A stretch of DNA of 64,000 nt from contig NZ_AEUX02000006.1 in NCBI RefSeq assembly GCF_000188015.2, positions 372,001-436,000 on the forward strand. The letters are read 5' to 3'. Each line of letters starts with the position of its first letter. The stretch's first letter is position 1. The DNA comes from Streptococcus ictaluri 707-05 (GTDB lineage Bacteria > Bacillota > Bacilli > Lactobacillales > Streptococcaceae). Positions 31,336 through 39,896 of this stretch are shown here, piece after piece. Below the pieces are notes generated by a model. It had not been told where the DNA came from, did not search any database, and worked only from the letters and a program-made list of their open reading frames with translations. The translations under genes and the position numbers were made by a program.

Positions 31336-32286
31336 TTGTCAAGTCAAGTGCAACCAGTTCATAGATAACTAGAGTTCCAGATGTTAAGCTGTTCGGGATA
31401 GCTCAAACAGGAATTTTGAGGATTGATATTGAAGAAGTCGTCTTGGGCGCTCATTGATGGCAGTAATATAATTGTCAAGTTCTTCAGAGGTTAGTGGATT
31501 AAGTGAGACTCCTTTAGGGACATATTCTCTGAGGAGGCCATTGAAGTTTCTCGTTTGTTCCTCTCTCATGTGAAGAATAGGGATGTGCAAAGTAAACTTC
31601 AACAGCTTCTAAGTTTGAGAGTAAACTAAACTCAGAACCATTATCCGCTGTGATGGATGCATTAGGATACTGACTGATGAGATGCGTGACAGCACGGTTA
31701 ATGGTTTGGGACTGCTTGTCTTCTAGCTTAACTCCTAGTGCATAGCGTGTCTGGCGCTCTACCAAAAGTCAAACATAACAGCTTCACCTTTGGTTTTCTT
31801 GCCGAGAACCAAATCAATCTCCCAATGCCCAAATTCAGAACGATCATTAATATATTCTGGACGTTCTTCGATAGATTTACCTAAAGTCTTCTTATTCGTC
31901 TTCATGACTTTCTTAGAACGTTTTCTGATACTAACCATCTTAGGCAAATCGATTGGTTTAATAGCTAATACCCCCTCTTTGATATAACGATAAATCGTTT
32001 TGGTAGAGGAGACGACTTCTTCAGGATGGTTCACTTTGTAAGTCTGAACAAAACTATCCACACTATGGAGACGAATGTTAGCCGTCAAGGCAGATTCTAA
32101 TTGTTCAATGAACCTAGCGGAGCAGTCATTCAACTTGAGATAAGAACTCTTTTGACGATTGGTTTCATAGACACGTTGCCCACTATCAGCGAAATAGGCG
32201 TTGAAGAAGGTTTGTTTTCCATACTGAATTGGGAAATTCTAGTATATCAGACGAACATGTCTTTTTTGTTGCACTTCATTTTACAA
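31336..32286 (-). mobile_element. IS30-family insertion sequence, degenerate (IS1239-like)
   Basis: About 950 bp bounded by imperfect terminal inverted repeats sharing AAGTGCAAC (left ttgtcaagtcaagtgcaac; right, inverted, ttgtaaaatgaagtgcaac). A broken transposase lies inside. The element sits upstream of the pyr promoter. A 13-base direct repeat tgaactatttttc flanks it at 31317-31329 and 32293-32305, a few bases outside the termini. Confidence 0.72.
31384..32242 (-). pseudogene. IS30-family transposase, multiple frameshifts
   Basis: Three overlapping frames carry one IS30-type transposase. The middle has YIKEGVLAIKPIDLPKMV and then FGHWEIDLVLGKKTKGEAV with the first catalytic Asp. ITADNGSEFS holds the second Asp. 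The end (EEQTRNFNGLLREYVPKG ... AINERPRRLL) carries the Glu region. Frame changes at about 31770 and 31560, and the lack of a start with the N-terminal DNA-binding part, show it is inactive. Confidence 0.85.
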
Positions 32287-32403
32287 CGCGGGTGAACTAT
32301 TTTTCATTAATCTTTCAAAAATAAGTCTAAAGGCTGATATTATTTGTTTTATTTTTATAATACAATGATGTTATGAACATTTCAAGAAAGAAGGGTAAAT
32401 AAG

Positions 32404-33018
32404 ATGTTTTCTAAGTTAACCCAACTAAATCACAAAACTCTGATTCATACACTAGCAGTTTTAGGAATCTTATCTTCCATTGCGTTTTTCATTTATTTCC
32501 AAAAACATCCTGATTTCTTTGCAATTAATGGTCCCTTCCAACACTATTTATATCAAATGGGGATTTGGGCTCCTCTTATCTTTATCTTGGTTCAGATAAT
32601 CCAAGTTATCTATCCTATTATTCCTGGAGGTTTAACCTGTGTGTTAGGTCACGTCATGTTTGGACCTCTTTGGGGCTTTATCTACAATAGTATCGGCATC
32701 TTTATCGGTTCCATAGCAGCTTTTCTCTTAGCTAGAAATTACGGTGAGACTTTTGCTAAAGCCTTTGTTTCTGATAAAACTTACGATAAATACATACCTT
32801 ACCTCAATAAAGGAAGCTATTTTGAGGGCTTCCTAGTGACCGCTTTTTTATTACCTGGTTTTCCTGATGATTTTTTATGCATGGTATCAGGTCTCAGTAA
32901 GATAACCTTAAAAAAATTCATCACCTTATTTGTTATTTCAAAACCTATCACCCTCTATCTTTATACAATCCTAACTTATCACGGTATTCAATCCCTTAGT
33001 CAATTCTTTCATAGCTAA
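32404..33018 (+). CDS. VTT/TVP38 (TMEM64) family membrane protein
   Basis: A 204-residue membrane protein paralogous to the 19895-20512 product. Motifs are QVIYPIIPGGLTCVLGHVMFGPLWGF, SIGIFIGSIAAFLLARNYGE and VTAFLLPGFPDDFLCMVSGLS. It is the only plus-strand chromosomal gene in the left half of the window. Start ATG with AGAAAGAAGGG upstream. The function is not established. Confidence 0.85.
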   Translation: MFSKLTQLNHKTLIHTLAVLGILSSIAFFIYFQKHPDFFAINGPFQHYLYQMGIWAPLIFILVQIIQVIYPIIPGGLTCVLGHVMFGPLWGFIYNSIGIFIGSIAAFLLARNYGETFAKAFVSDKTYDKYIPYLNKGSYFEGFLVTAFLLPGFPDDFLCMVSGLSKITLKKFITLFVISKPITLYLYTILTYHGIQSLSQFFHS

Positions 33019-33066
33019 AAGGTTGCAAGACAAAGTATTACAACCTTTTTAACGGTCAATTTCTTT

Positions 33067-33966
33067 TTATGACTTGTTATCTTGCCTCAAACGAGCTAAA
33101 GTTTTTTGAAACAGTTGAGGAGCTTCCACAGTAAATCGCAATTCCTCTCCACTATCAGGATGAGTTAGACCGAGAGTCTGTGCATGTAAAAATTGCCCCT
33201 GTCCCTTCAAAGTTTTTCGTGGACCATAGAGAGGATCTCCCGCAATGGGATGACCAATGTAGGCCATATGAACACGAATTTGATGCGTTCTACCTGTTTC
33301 AAGCTGTAATTCAAGCAAAGTATAATCTCCAAAACGTTCTAACACTGTAAAACGTGTCAAGGCTTCTTTGCCTTTTACCGTGACAGCTTGTTTTTTTCGA
33401 TCTTTCTCACTTCGACCGATTGGGGCTTCAATCACTCCTCTATCATTTGGAAGATTTCCATGGACAATAGCTAAGTATTTTCGTAGCGACTTTTTAGCTT
33501 TTAATTCTTCTGCCAAATGGTGATGTGCCTTATCTGTTTTTGCTACCATGAGCAATCCCGAAGTATCTTTATCAATGCGATGAACGATACCTGGACGAAC
33601 CACTCCATTGATAGATGATAGGTTCTTAATGTGATACATCAGTGCATTCACCATAGTTCCTGAGGCATGTCCTGCTGAAGGGTGAACTACCATCCCTTGA
33701 GGCTTATTGACAATAGCAAGTGCATCATCTTCATAAATAATATCTAAAGGTATATCCTCTGCTTTATATTCCAAAACCTCTTCCTGAGGAATCTGATAAG
33801 TAATCTTATCTCCAAGTTGAACTGTATATTTAGCCTTTTTGGCTTGGCCATTCACTAAGACCAAACCTTGTTTGATTTGATCATTAGCTTGACTGCGCGA
33901 AAGGTCTGTCAAATCTGCCAGCGCCTTATCTAAACGATCTCCCGCTTCTTTTATTTTAATTTCCAT
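33067..33966 (-). CDS. rluD: RluD-family 23S rRNA pseudouridine synthase
   Basis: A 299-residue RluA/RluD-type synthase. The S4 RNA-binding domain is at residues 10-70 ([26 protein letters not shown]). The catalytic motif [18 protein letters not shown] supplies the aspartate, and [19 protein letters not shown] follows. The exact target site within the rRNA is inferred from the family. It overlaps lspA by 11 bases. Confidence 0.92.
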   Translation of the reverse strand: MEIKIKEAGDRLDKALADLTDLSRSQANDQIKQGLVLVNGQAKKAKYTVQLGDKITYQIPQEEVLEYKAEDIPLDIIYEDDALAIVNKPQGMVVHPSAGHASGTMVNALMYHIKNLSSINGVVRPGIVHRIDKDTSGLLMVAKTDKAHHHLAEELKAKKSLRKYLAIVHGNLPNDRGVIEAPIGRSEKDRKKQAVTVKGKEALTRFTVLERFGDYTLLELQLETGRTHQIRVHMAYIGHPIAGDPLYGPRKTLKGQGQFLHAQTLGLTHPDSGEELRFTVEAPQLFQKTLARLRQDNKS

Positions 33967-34414
33967 AATCCTCTTCTTTCCATAAACAAATCATTAACAA
34001 CATAACACCTACTGTAAGATAGGAATCAGCCACATTAAAAATGGCAAAGTTCATGAAATCTAAATGTATCATATCGACAACATAGGATAAACGCACTCGA
34101 TCAATAAAATTACCAAGCCCTCCAGAAATGATTAAGACTAGTGCTATTTGCTTCCAAACACTTGCCTTAGGATGTTTCCAAAAATAATAAAGGGCATAGC
34201 TGATGACAACAATGGTTATGAAGGTAAAAAACCATTGTTGATGTTGTAAAATGGAAAAAGCAGCACCATGATTTCGGAGATATGTTAAACTTAGCAGACC
34301 AGGAATAAAAGGCCTTACTTGACCAAGCTCAATATGAGATACTACCCAAAACTTGCTTAATTGGTCAAGGAGAATCAATAGAAGGCTAGTTATTGTAAAG
34401 ATTATTTTTTTCAA
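33956..34414 (-). CDS. lspA: Lipoprotein signal peptidase (SPase II)
   Basis: A 152-residue aspartic membrane peptidase with four hydrophobic helices. It removes signal peptides from prolipoproteins. The catalytic Asp regions are [15 protein letters not shown] and [14 protein letters not shown], and the RNHGAAFSI loop is present. It overlaps the LysR gene end by 4 bases. Confidence 0.95.
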   Translation of the reverse strand: MKKIIFTITSLLLILLDQLSKFWVVSHIELGQVRPFIPGLLSLTYLRNHGAAFSILQHQQWFFTFITIVVISYALYYFWKHPKASVWKQIALVLIISGGLGNFIDRVRLSYVVDMIHLDFMNFAIFNVADSYLTVGVMLLMICLWKEEDYGN

Positions 34415-35328
34415 TCGATTTCCATCTTTCTTCTTTTATCAAAGTATTCTTTTAAAATAGTAATAAAGGTAAGAGCGGCTAGTGATAAATTTTTATCACG
34501 TCGCTTAACATAAATCATTCTATTTTCAATATGATCACTTAATGGAATGACCTTTATTCCATTAACGCTACGATGGTCTAAAAAACCAGATCCGGTCGCA
34601 AAAGCATCTGTTCTCTCTAAAATCCCATTCAATGTGGCTCTATCAGAAACATTGAAAATCCGAGGACTATGACTGGTATCCACAAAATTTTCGGAATAAT
34701 AGAGGTACTCATCTTTTTCTTGCGTAAAACGAACTGCTGGTAAACCTTTAATATCCTCTAAAATAAGACTGTCCTTACTAGCAAGTGGGTGGGTTTTTGA
34801 CAAGTAAATGTGGGTAGTAAAGGGACTTAGTTCCACATACTCAAGAGCCAACTTATCCATATGCTGAAAAAGACCTTTACGATTATCAGCATTTAAATAA
34901 ATGATTCCAATCTCACTATTACCTTGTGCAACTTCATCAAGAACCTGAATGGTTGTCGACTCAAAAATGCGAAAAACACGGTGTCCCTCGTATTTCTGAG
35001 AAAACTCTGTAATTAAAGGAGGTAAAAAATCATAATGCTGACTGGCAATTGAAAATTCATTATGATCTCTATCAGATTGAGAAAATTCTTTCTCAAAAGA
35101 ATCAAAAGTTTTAACAACTTCTAAAGCTTTTTCATAGAAGGTTAGCCCTTGGCTAGTGAGAACCGTTCCTGTTGTGGTTCTCGTAAAAATTTGAAAACCA
35201 AGTTCAGACTCCAAATCCTTGATTGAGACTGATAAGCTGGGTTGACTGACAAAAAGCTTTGAAGCCGCTTCTCGAAAAGTGCCATTATTTGCAATTGCCA
35301 CAACATATCGTAATTGTTGAATATTCAT
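34411..35328 (-). CDS. LysR-family transcriptional regulator (CpsY/MtaR-like)
   Basis: A 305-residue LysR protein. The winged HTH is at residues 1-60 ([39 protein letters not shown]), and the co-inducer-binding domain follows. Linkage to lspA-rluD matches the streptococcal CpsY/MtaR regulators of methionine-related transport and surface properties. The orthology is inferred from context. The 4-base overlap with lspA indicates one operon. Confidence 0.82.
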   Translation of the reverse strand: MNIQQLRYVVAIANNGTFREAASKLFVSQPSLSVSIKDLESELGFQIFTRTTTGTVLTSQGLTFYEKALEVVKTFDSFEKEFSQSDRDHNEFSIASQHYDFLPPLITEFSQKYEGHRVFRIFESTTIQVLDEVAQGNSEIGIIYLNADNRKGLFQHMDKLALEYVELSPFTTHIYLSKTHPLASKDSLILEDIKGLPAVRFTQEKDEYLYYSENFVDTSHSPRIFNVSDRATLNGILERTDAFATGSGFLDHRSVNGIKVIPLSDHIENRMIYVKRRDKNLSLAALTFITILKEYFDKRRKMEID

Positions 35329-35443
35329 TAACTTACTTCCTAAATCTAGTACCCCTCATTATAGCATAAAAATCATAGATTCTAAAAGCGACTAACTGTT
35401 ATTCAATTGTTAAGTCCTTATCTTCTCTGCCTATCTTTGAAAT

Positions 35444-35533
35444 AAAAAAGCCTTCCGAAAAGTCGGAAGGCCTTATGTAATGCGATGTTAAACAATTATT
35501 TAGCTACTGGGTAAACTGATACTTGTTTTTTAT
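35444..35533. repeat. Prophage attachment repeat, left copy, with rpmA 3' fragment
   Basis: A 90-bp direct repeat identical to 58487-58576. It contains the rpmA terminator hairpin (gccttccgaaaagtcggaaggc) and the last 38 bases of rpmA (35496-35533) cut off from the rest of the gene. This is the bacterial-side remnant of attB. Confidence 0.95.
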
Positions 35534-35629
35534 GATTAAATAGCCTTATTCTGCAATAACCTTCAAAGCCCTAACAAATCAATACTTCAGCTCTTTAAAT
35601 GTTATCTAAAAGTGACATAGTTAATAATT

Positions 35630-35654
35630 ATGGGTACCAAAATGGGTACCAAAA
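35630..35654. repeat. Putative integrase arm-type sites, left
   Basis: Two direct copies of the 12-mer atgggtaccaaa lie 96 bp inside the left attachment repeat. The same pair occurs at 58459-58483 beside the right repeat in the same orientation, as expected for arm-binding sites of a lambda-type integrase. Confidence 0.6.
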
Positions 35655-35657
35655 ACA

Positions 35658-35685
35658 GCCCCCGCAATAGCGAGGGCGTTTGTCT
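35658..35685 (-). terminator. Terminator after endolysin gene
   Basis: A GC-rich hairpin (35658-35677, arms gcccccgc / gcgagggc) is followed on the minus strand by TGTTTTT. Confidence 0.65.
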
Positions 35686-35738
35686 TATCTTAAGGAGCTT
35701 TACCTCCTTTTTTGCTACCGACATATATGTCGGTTACA

Positions 35739-36950
35739 CTAATTTAATTTTCCCCAGAGACTGATAATGTTGCCGTCTTTGTCAGTTATCCCAATAGCCA
35801 TGTAATTTCGCATACCTGAGCCACCAACATAGCTAATCCAGTAGTAGCCATTCGCATAACCCTCGCTATCAAAGTTAACGATGTCACCTTGTTTATAACT
35901 GCCTACAACTTCGCTGGCTAAGCTTGGCCAACGTCTGATGTTAATCTCTGCAACATCAAGCGTAAAAGTACCTGCTTTTGGTGTCTCTACAATTGTGTCA
36001 GAGTTTTGTGGCTCGGTGCTGACTGTTTGTGTAACTGCATCTCCTTGATATGGTGGGTAAAACCATCCTGCCACATTGGTAAAGTCACGGACGTTAAATC
36101 TTGCTGGACCACCAACATATAAAGCGTCGGCATTACTGTCAATATTTTGCTCGATAGTCTGCATAGTGTAGCCATCTGAGTCAACATAGACAAGACCAGT
36201 ATGACCATAATTTACACCGTCAAACCAAGCATTCATGACAAAAAATGCTCCTGCTCGTGGATTTGCGTCTGTAGGCAGGTAGTGGACTTCCCATCCTAAG
36301 GCTGCTGCACTAGCTAGTAAGTCAGCTGCATTGCCCCAAAGGTCTACACCAAACCAATGCTTAGCGGCATAGCAAGGGACGTCTGCACACTGCGTGCCAT
36401 AAGCACCATCTTTATCAACGCCCATGCCAGCGTTGGCTAGGTTGATATAAAATTCAATGACTTCTCGACACTGAGAACTAATCATCTGTTTCTCCTTTCT
36501 GCCGATAACTTCGGCATCCCAAGACTGCAAGTCATTTTCCTCGATAATTTGGATAAGTAGCTCCGCATAACCACTGGCTGTGGCATATCCTGCGTCCTTA
36601 ATCGCATGACAAGCCTTTTTGTAGTCAGTCTCCCCAATAACAGACTGGTAGCGTGGATTATCTACTAAAAACTGGCCATGGTCAGCGATAGACTCATCCC
36701 AACTATCATAGGCCCTAAATCGGTCTACAATATCAGTCACAACTCCTGGTTGATACTCCTCTTGAGTCTTGCTATCAAATGACTTACCAGTCCAAGAGCT
36801 ATCTGCCTTGATACCAAATAGAGCGTTATGTGGGGCATACTTACCCCACCCACTCTCTAAGATAGCTTGAGCAGCTGGCAAAGATGGCAAAATCTTATGA
36901 TTGTGCCACTCTGCGATAACTGCGCTTTTTATATTATCTAAAAATGCCAT
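35739..36950 (-). CDS. Phage endolysin: glucosaminidase + CHAP + SH3b
   Basis: A 403-residue lysin. Residues 1-150 are a GH73-type glucosaminidase (AAQAILESGWGKYAPHNALFGIK, catalytic Glu32). Residues about 155-300 are a CHAP amidase/endopeptidase domain with Cys188 (YGTQCADV) and His250 (NYGHTGLV). Residues about 325-403 are an SH3b wall-binding domain (INIRRWPSLASEVVGSYKQGD). No signal peptide is present, so release depends on the holin next to it. Both catalytic domains keep their key residues, so the enzyme itself may still be functional. Confidence 0.9.
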   Translation of the reverse strand: MAFLDNIKSAVIAEWHNHKILPSLPAAQAILESGWGKYAPHNALFGIKADSSWTGKSFDSKTQEEYQPGVVTDIVDRFRAYDSWDESIADHGQFLVDNPRYQSVIGETDYKKACHAIKDAGYATASGYAELLIQIIEENDLQSWDAEVIGRKEKQMISSQCREVIEFYINLANAGMGVDKDGAYGTQCADVPCYAAKHWFGVDLWGNAADLLASAAALGWEVHYLPTDANPRAGAFFVMNAWFDGVNYGHTGLVYVDSDGYTMQTIEQNIDSNADALYVGGPARFNVRDFTNVAGWFYPPYQGDAVTQTVSTEPQNSDTIVETPKAGTFTLDVAEINIRRWPSLASEVVGSYKQGDIVNFDSEGYANGYYWISYVGGSGMRNYMAIGITDKDGNIISLWGKLN

Positions 36951-37060
36951 CTATCATCCTCTCCTATAAAGGGAACCAAAATCAAAGCAATCACGGCCAG
37001 TGGAAAATATAGCACCATGATAGCTATGATTACGGCTAGTTGTGTGATTGCTTTTCTCAT
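36938..37060 (-). CDS. Small membrane protein of phage lysis cassette
   Basis: A 40-residue reading frame (MRKAITQLAVIIAIMVLYFP...) with AAGGAG 5 bases before the ATG and one long hydrophobic helix. It overlaps the endolysin start by 13 bases. It may assist lysis, for example as a small accessory holin. The role is inferred from place and shape only. Confidence 0.6.
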   Translation of the reverse strand: MRKAITQLAVIIAIMVLYFPLAVIALILVPFIGEDDRWHF

Positions 37061-37076
37061 CTTACTCCTTGATTTG

Positions 37077-37241
37077 TTACACATTCATCAGAACGCATGT
37101 TAGTCCTGATAGCAGTACCGCTGACAACATTGTTGGCCAGTTAATATCCGTGATCAACACGCTTGATCCGATAAGACCAACAGCAGTTTGTGCCATTATT
37201 TTAATTGTTTTGATCGCTACTTTTTTAAACCATTTATTCAT
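37077..37241 (-). CDS. Phage holin
   Basis: A 54-residue protein (MNKWFKKVAIKTIKIMAQTAVG...) with a basic N-terminus and two hydrophobic stretches around INWPTMLSAV, as in short streptococcal r1t-like holins. It has a good position between the tail genes and the lysin. It would form the membrane lesion that frees the endolysin. Confidence 0.75.
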   Translation of the reverse strand: MNKWFKKVAIKTIKIMAQTAVGLIGSSVLITDINWPTMLSAVLLSGLTCVLMNV

Positions 37242-37242
37242 G

Positions 37243-37533
37243 TTATTTCTCCTTATTAAATAATGTTTTCAACTGCTCTTTATGAGCAATGATTTCATCT
37301 TCCGTGCGATTGATGCTGTCTTCATGCCTATCTAATACTTTGTGGATGTTTTCGCGGTCTTTTTGAGAGTCCTTTAAATCATACGTTAAAGTTTGGATAG
37401 TATCTTGTAACAATCGCATCGTTTCGTTATTTTTTTTGATTGAGTTTTGGAATGGTTGCACAACTAATTTAACTAGCGATGTAACCGTAATAACAGCTCC
37501 GCAAAGCGAAGCTATCTGCATAAAAACCTGCAT
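37243..37533 (-). CDS. Phage lysis-module membrane/coiled-coil protein
   Basis: A 96-residue protein with one hydrophobic N-terminal segment (residues 5-27), then a long charged coiled coil (about 35-93). This organisation resembles XhlA-type holin partners. It ends one base before the holin start. The specific role is inferred. Confidence 0.65.
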   Translation of the reverse strand: MQVFMQIASLCGAVITVTSLVKLVVQPFQNSIKKNNETMRLLQDTIQTLTYDLKDSQKDRENIHKVLDRHEDSINRTEDEIIAHKEQLKTLFNKEK

Positions 37534-37545
37534 CTAGTTACCTCG

Positions 37546-37668
37546 CTATTCTGCTCCAATATTACCTGATTCAACAAGCTGTTTTACTTTTTCGCGATAT
37601 TTTTCAGGAACATCTTCCAAAGTAATCCAACCGAATTCAATCTGCATTGCAAAATAATTAATCATCAT
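37546..37668 (-). CDS. XkdX-family phage protein
   Basis: A 40-residue protein (MMINYFAMQIEFGWITLEDVPEKY...) of the XkdX type common just after tail-fibre genes in Firmicute phages. The start was set at 37668, behind AAAGGAGACG. The function is unknown. Confidence 0.75.
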   Translation of the reverse strand: MMINYFAMQIEFGWITLEDVPEKYREKVKQLVESGNIGAE

Positions 37669-37681
37669 GATACGTCTCCTT

Positions 37682-38032
37682 TTAATCCACTTTTCCAACA
37701 GTTTGATCATCTGTTGTTTCCTCTTCTTCATTTGTTGCGATAATTTGATTTAAAATTCCAGTCACAAATTTAAGCATATTTTCGCCTTTTTCAATGGTTT
37801 CATCGAGTTTAGCAAATTTTTCATTCAGCGCTTTTTGTGGTTGTAACTGTTGATAAATCATTTTCTCGCATAGTGCCATAACCTCGCTTTGAGGTTTGTC
37901 TAAATACTCTTTAGGTAATGTTAACGGTATGTGCCAACCGGCGTGATCATCAACACCGTCTATAATTACCTTGGCGCCAGACACAGAGCCATCTGGCATC
38001 TGGTCTGGATATTTTGATTTAATAACTAGCAT
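37682..38032 (-). CDS. DUF1366-like phage protein
   Basis: A 116-residue acidic protein conserved next to tail genes in streptococcal phages. The start is placed at MLVIKSKYPDQMPDGS (38032) because AGAAAGGA lies upstream; the longer frame to 38062 runs into the preceding gene. Residues 80-115 are helical and acidic. The function is unknown. Confidence 0.7.
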   Translation of the reverse strand: MLVIKSKYPDQMPDGSVSGAKVIIDGVDDHAGWHIPLTLPKEYLDKPQSEVMALCEKMIYQQLQPQKALNEKFAKLDETIEKGENMLKFVTGILNQIIATNEEEETTDDQTVGKVD

Positions 38033-38043
38033 AAGTTTCCTTT

Positions 38044-39892
38044 CTAGGCTGTTCTGAGCCAAATATATGTTGTGATGTACGGTTGTAAATTGTTGTGAGG
38101 TTGACCTCCACCAGCAGATGCGGTATTGCTATAAACAGCATAAGAATTGGACGTTGCGCTTAATCCAGCTCCTCCTTCTCCAGTACCATTCCCAACGAAT
38201 TTGTTTCCACTACCTATTCCGTGCGTATGACTAGGCATTTCGCTAGTTATTAAAGTATGAGTTTTGGCTCCTCCAGTTTTACCAACGTAACTAAATTCAC
38301 TCTCATTTTCGGAGACCCCGACAATGGTCCGACCTTGAGCATATCTCTGCCATGTGCCACCAATAAATGTCGATGGGTTAGCAGATGATGTGCTCATGTA
38401 AATAGCCCCAACAGGATAAACCATGTTTAAAATATCTGTCTTGTCAAATGACGTCTTAACCTCTGTATTGTTGACGTACAATTTGCCACTAATATAAGTG
38501 TCCCCCTTAACGTCAAGAGCCCCCTTTTCCCAAATCTTTTGGATACCAATCCCATCTTTGGAAATTGATTTGACAACTGATTCCGTTCCAACATCAAATG
38601 CAAATTCGGTGCGACTAAACTTGTCAGATAGCACCCCTTTAATCGTATAAGACTTTGTTGGCGAGAAGGTACCATATAAATTAGCGGACGAGTTTACCAA
38701 GCTAGACACATTTGACCACGTCCCACTCGCTGAGCCATTATTGGAAGAAGAATAACTAGAGCCTAATTCTGCAACACTAAAAACGAGTGTCATAGTGTTT
38801 TTTTTGCGTACCGTAAACAGATAACGGTGCTATAGAAGCCCTCCTAGTGACTGTCAGCGTGCTAGATGAATACCCTGACCTCGCAACATCAAAAGATAAG
38901 GCAGGCGGAAAATACTTGAGCACAGTAACGGTTTTGTCAATCGTTGATGACTCTCTTCCTCTGCTATCAATGACCTTAGCCCTAATGGTGATTTGACCAT
39001 CATATAGCATGCTACCTAAGCTACCACCATTTTGGTTAGTTGATTGTCCTTTTCCGACTATCTCAGCATAGTACTCTTTAATTGTTGAGCCATAAGTACC
39101 GCTAGCATAGCCAAAGTTCACTCTAATATCAGAGTATACTTGTACAAAATACTCTGCACTTGGTACCACACTACCTGCAACGGTATGAGCATCACTCAAG
39201 CTAATGCTTGATAGTGTCGGTTTCATACTATCTGGTATAGTAGCTTTTAAAGTTGTTTCTTGTGTGCCAGTTAAAGTTGAACCATTATAGGTATCTACAT
39301 AGATAGTACCTACCCCAGTGGTATTGTCAGGGATGTCATTTGCAAAATCAAGAGGGATAGTCCAAGTGGTGGAAGTATCCACATTGCTTGCAATAGTTCC
39401 TGACTTGCTTCCCCAAGTATAGCGGACAGTGTGCTTGAAGCTAGAGCTTTGTCTATTGATGTTGATAGTGATAGCACTGCCAATAGTTCCAGTTATAACA
39501 CTGACAGAGCTAGAACGTGGGATAGTGGTAAGTGTAAAAGTACCACTACCAACAGTCAAAGTACCTGGAGACCATCCACCAGAACCGCTAAAGCTAGCAA
39601 TGAATCCAAATGATTTAGTACCATCAGCATTATGATTAACCGTTATTGTTCTATCAATCAGAGAAATTGTTGAGGTATAGCTAAGTACTGATGGTGAGCC
39701 TGACCAATCTAACCGTTGACCGTTTAAATCAACATAGGCAGAACAACTATACTGTGCAAAAGTAGTTGTGGTATTAAGCAAGGCAAGCCTTACTCTAACC
39801 TGACTACTATTTGCTAATGTATTTTGAGACACTTGGTCAATCGTAAGTCTAATACGATAACCTCTGTCATTGTTTGACCAAAATTCTGCCAA
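38044..39892 (-). pseudogene. DUF859 phage tail/host-range protein, frameshifted at A8
   Basis: Two frames together encode one protein of about 615 residues. The first (39892-38777) has the DUF859 start MAEFWSNNDRGYRIRLTIDQVSQ and beta-rich repeats, ending GTQKKHYDTRF. The second continues MTLVFSVAELGSSYSSSN to a tail-fibre-like end (GGTWQRYAQGRTIVGV, MPSHTHGIGSG). They join at eight A on the coding strand (about 38798-38805); seven A would restore GTQKNTMTLVFSVAEL. The whole span is 3 x 616 + 1 bases, exactly one base too many. Such proteins form distal tail structures. Confidence 0.85.
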
Positions 39893-39896
39893 TTAA

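Noticed and set aside
31384..32242. Active IS30 transposase
   Set aside because: At least two frame changes and a missing N-terminal start show that it cannot give a full product.
35534..35738. Toxin or DNase cargo gene between lysin and left attachment site, as in many pyogenic prophages
   Set aside because: The space is about 200 bases and holds only the arm repeats and a terminator; no reading frame of useful length is present.
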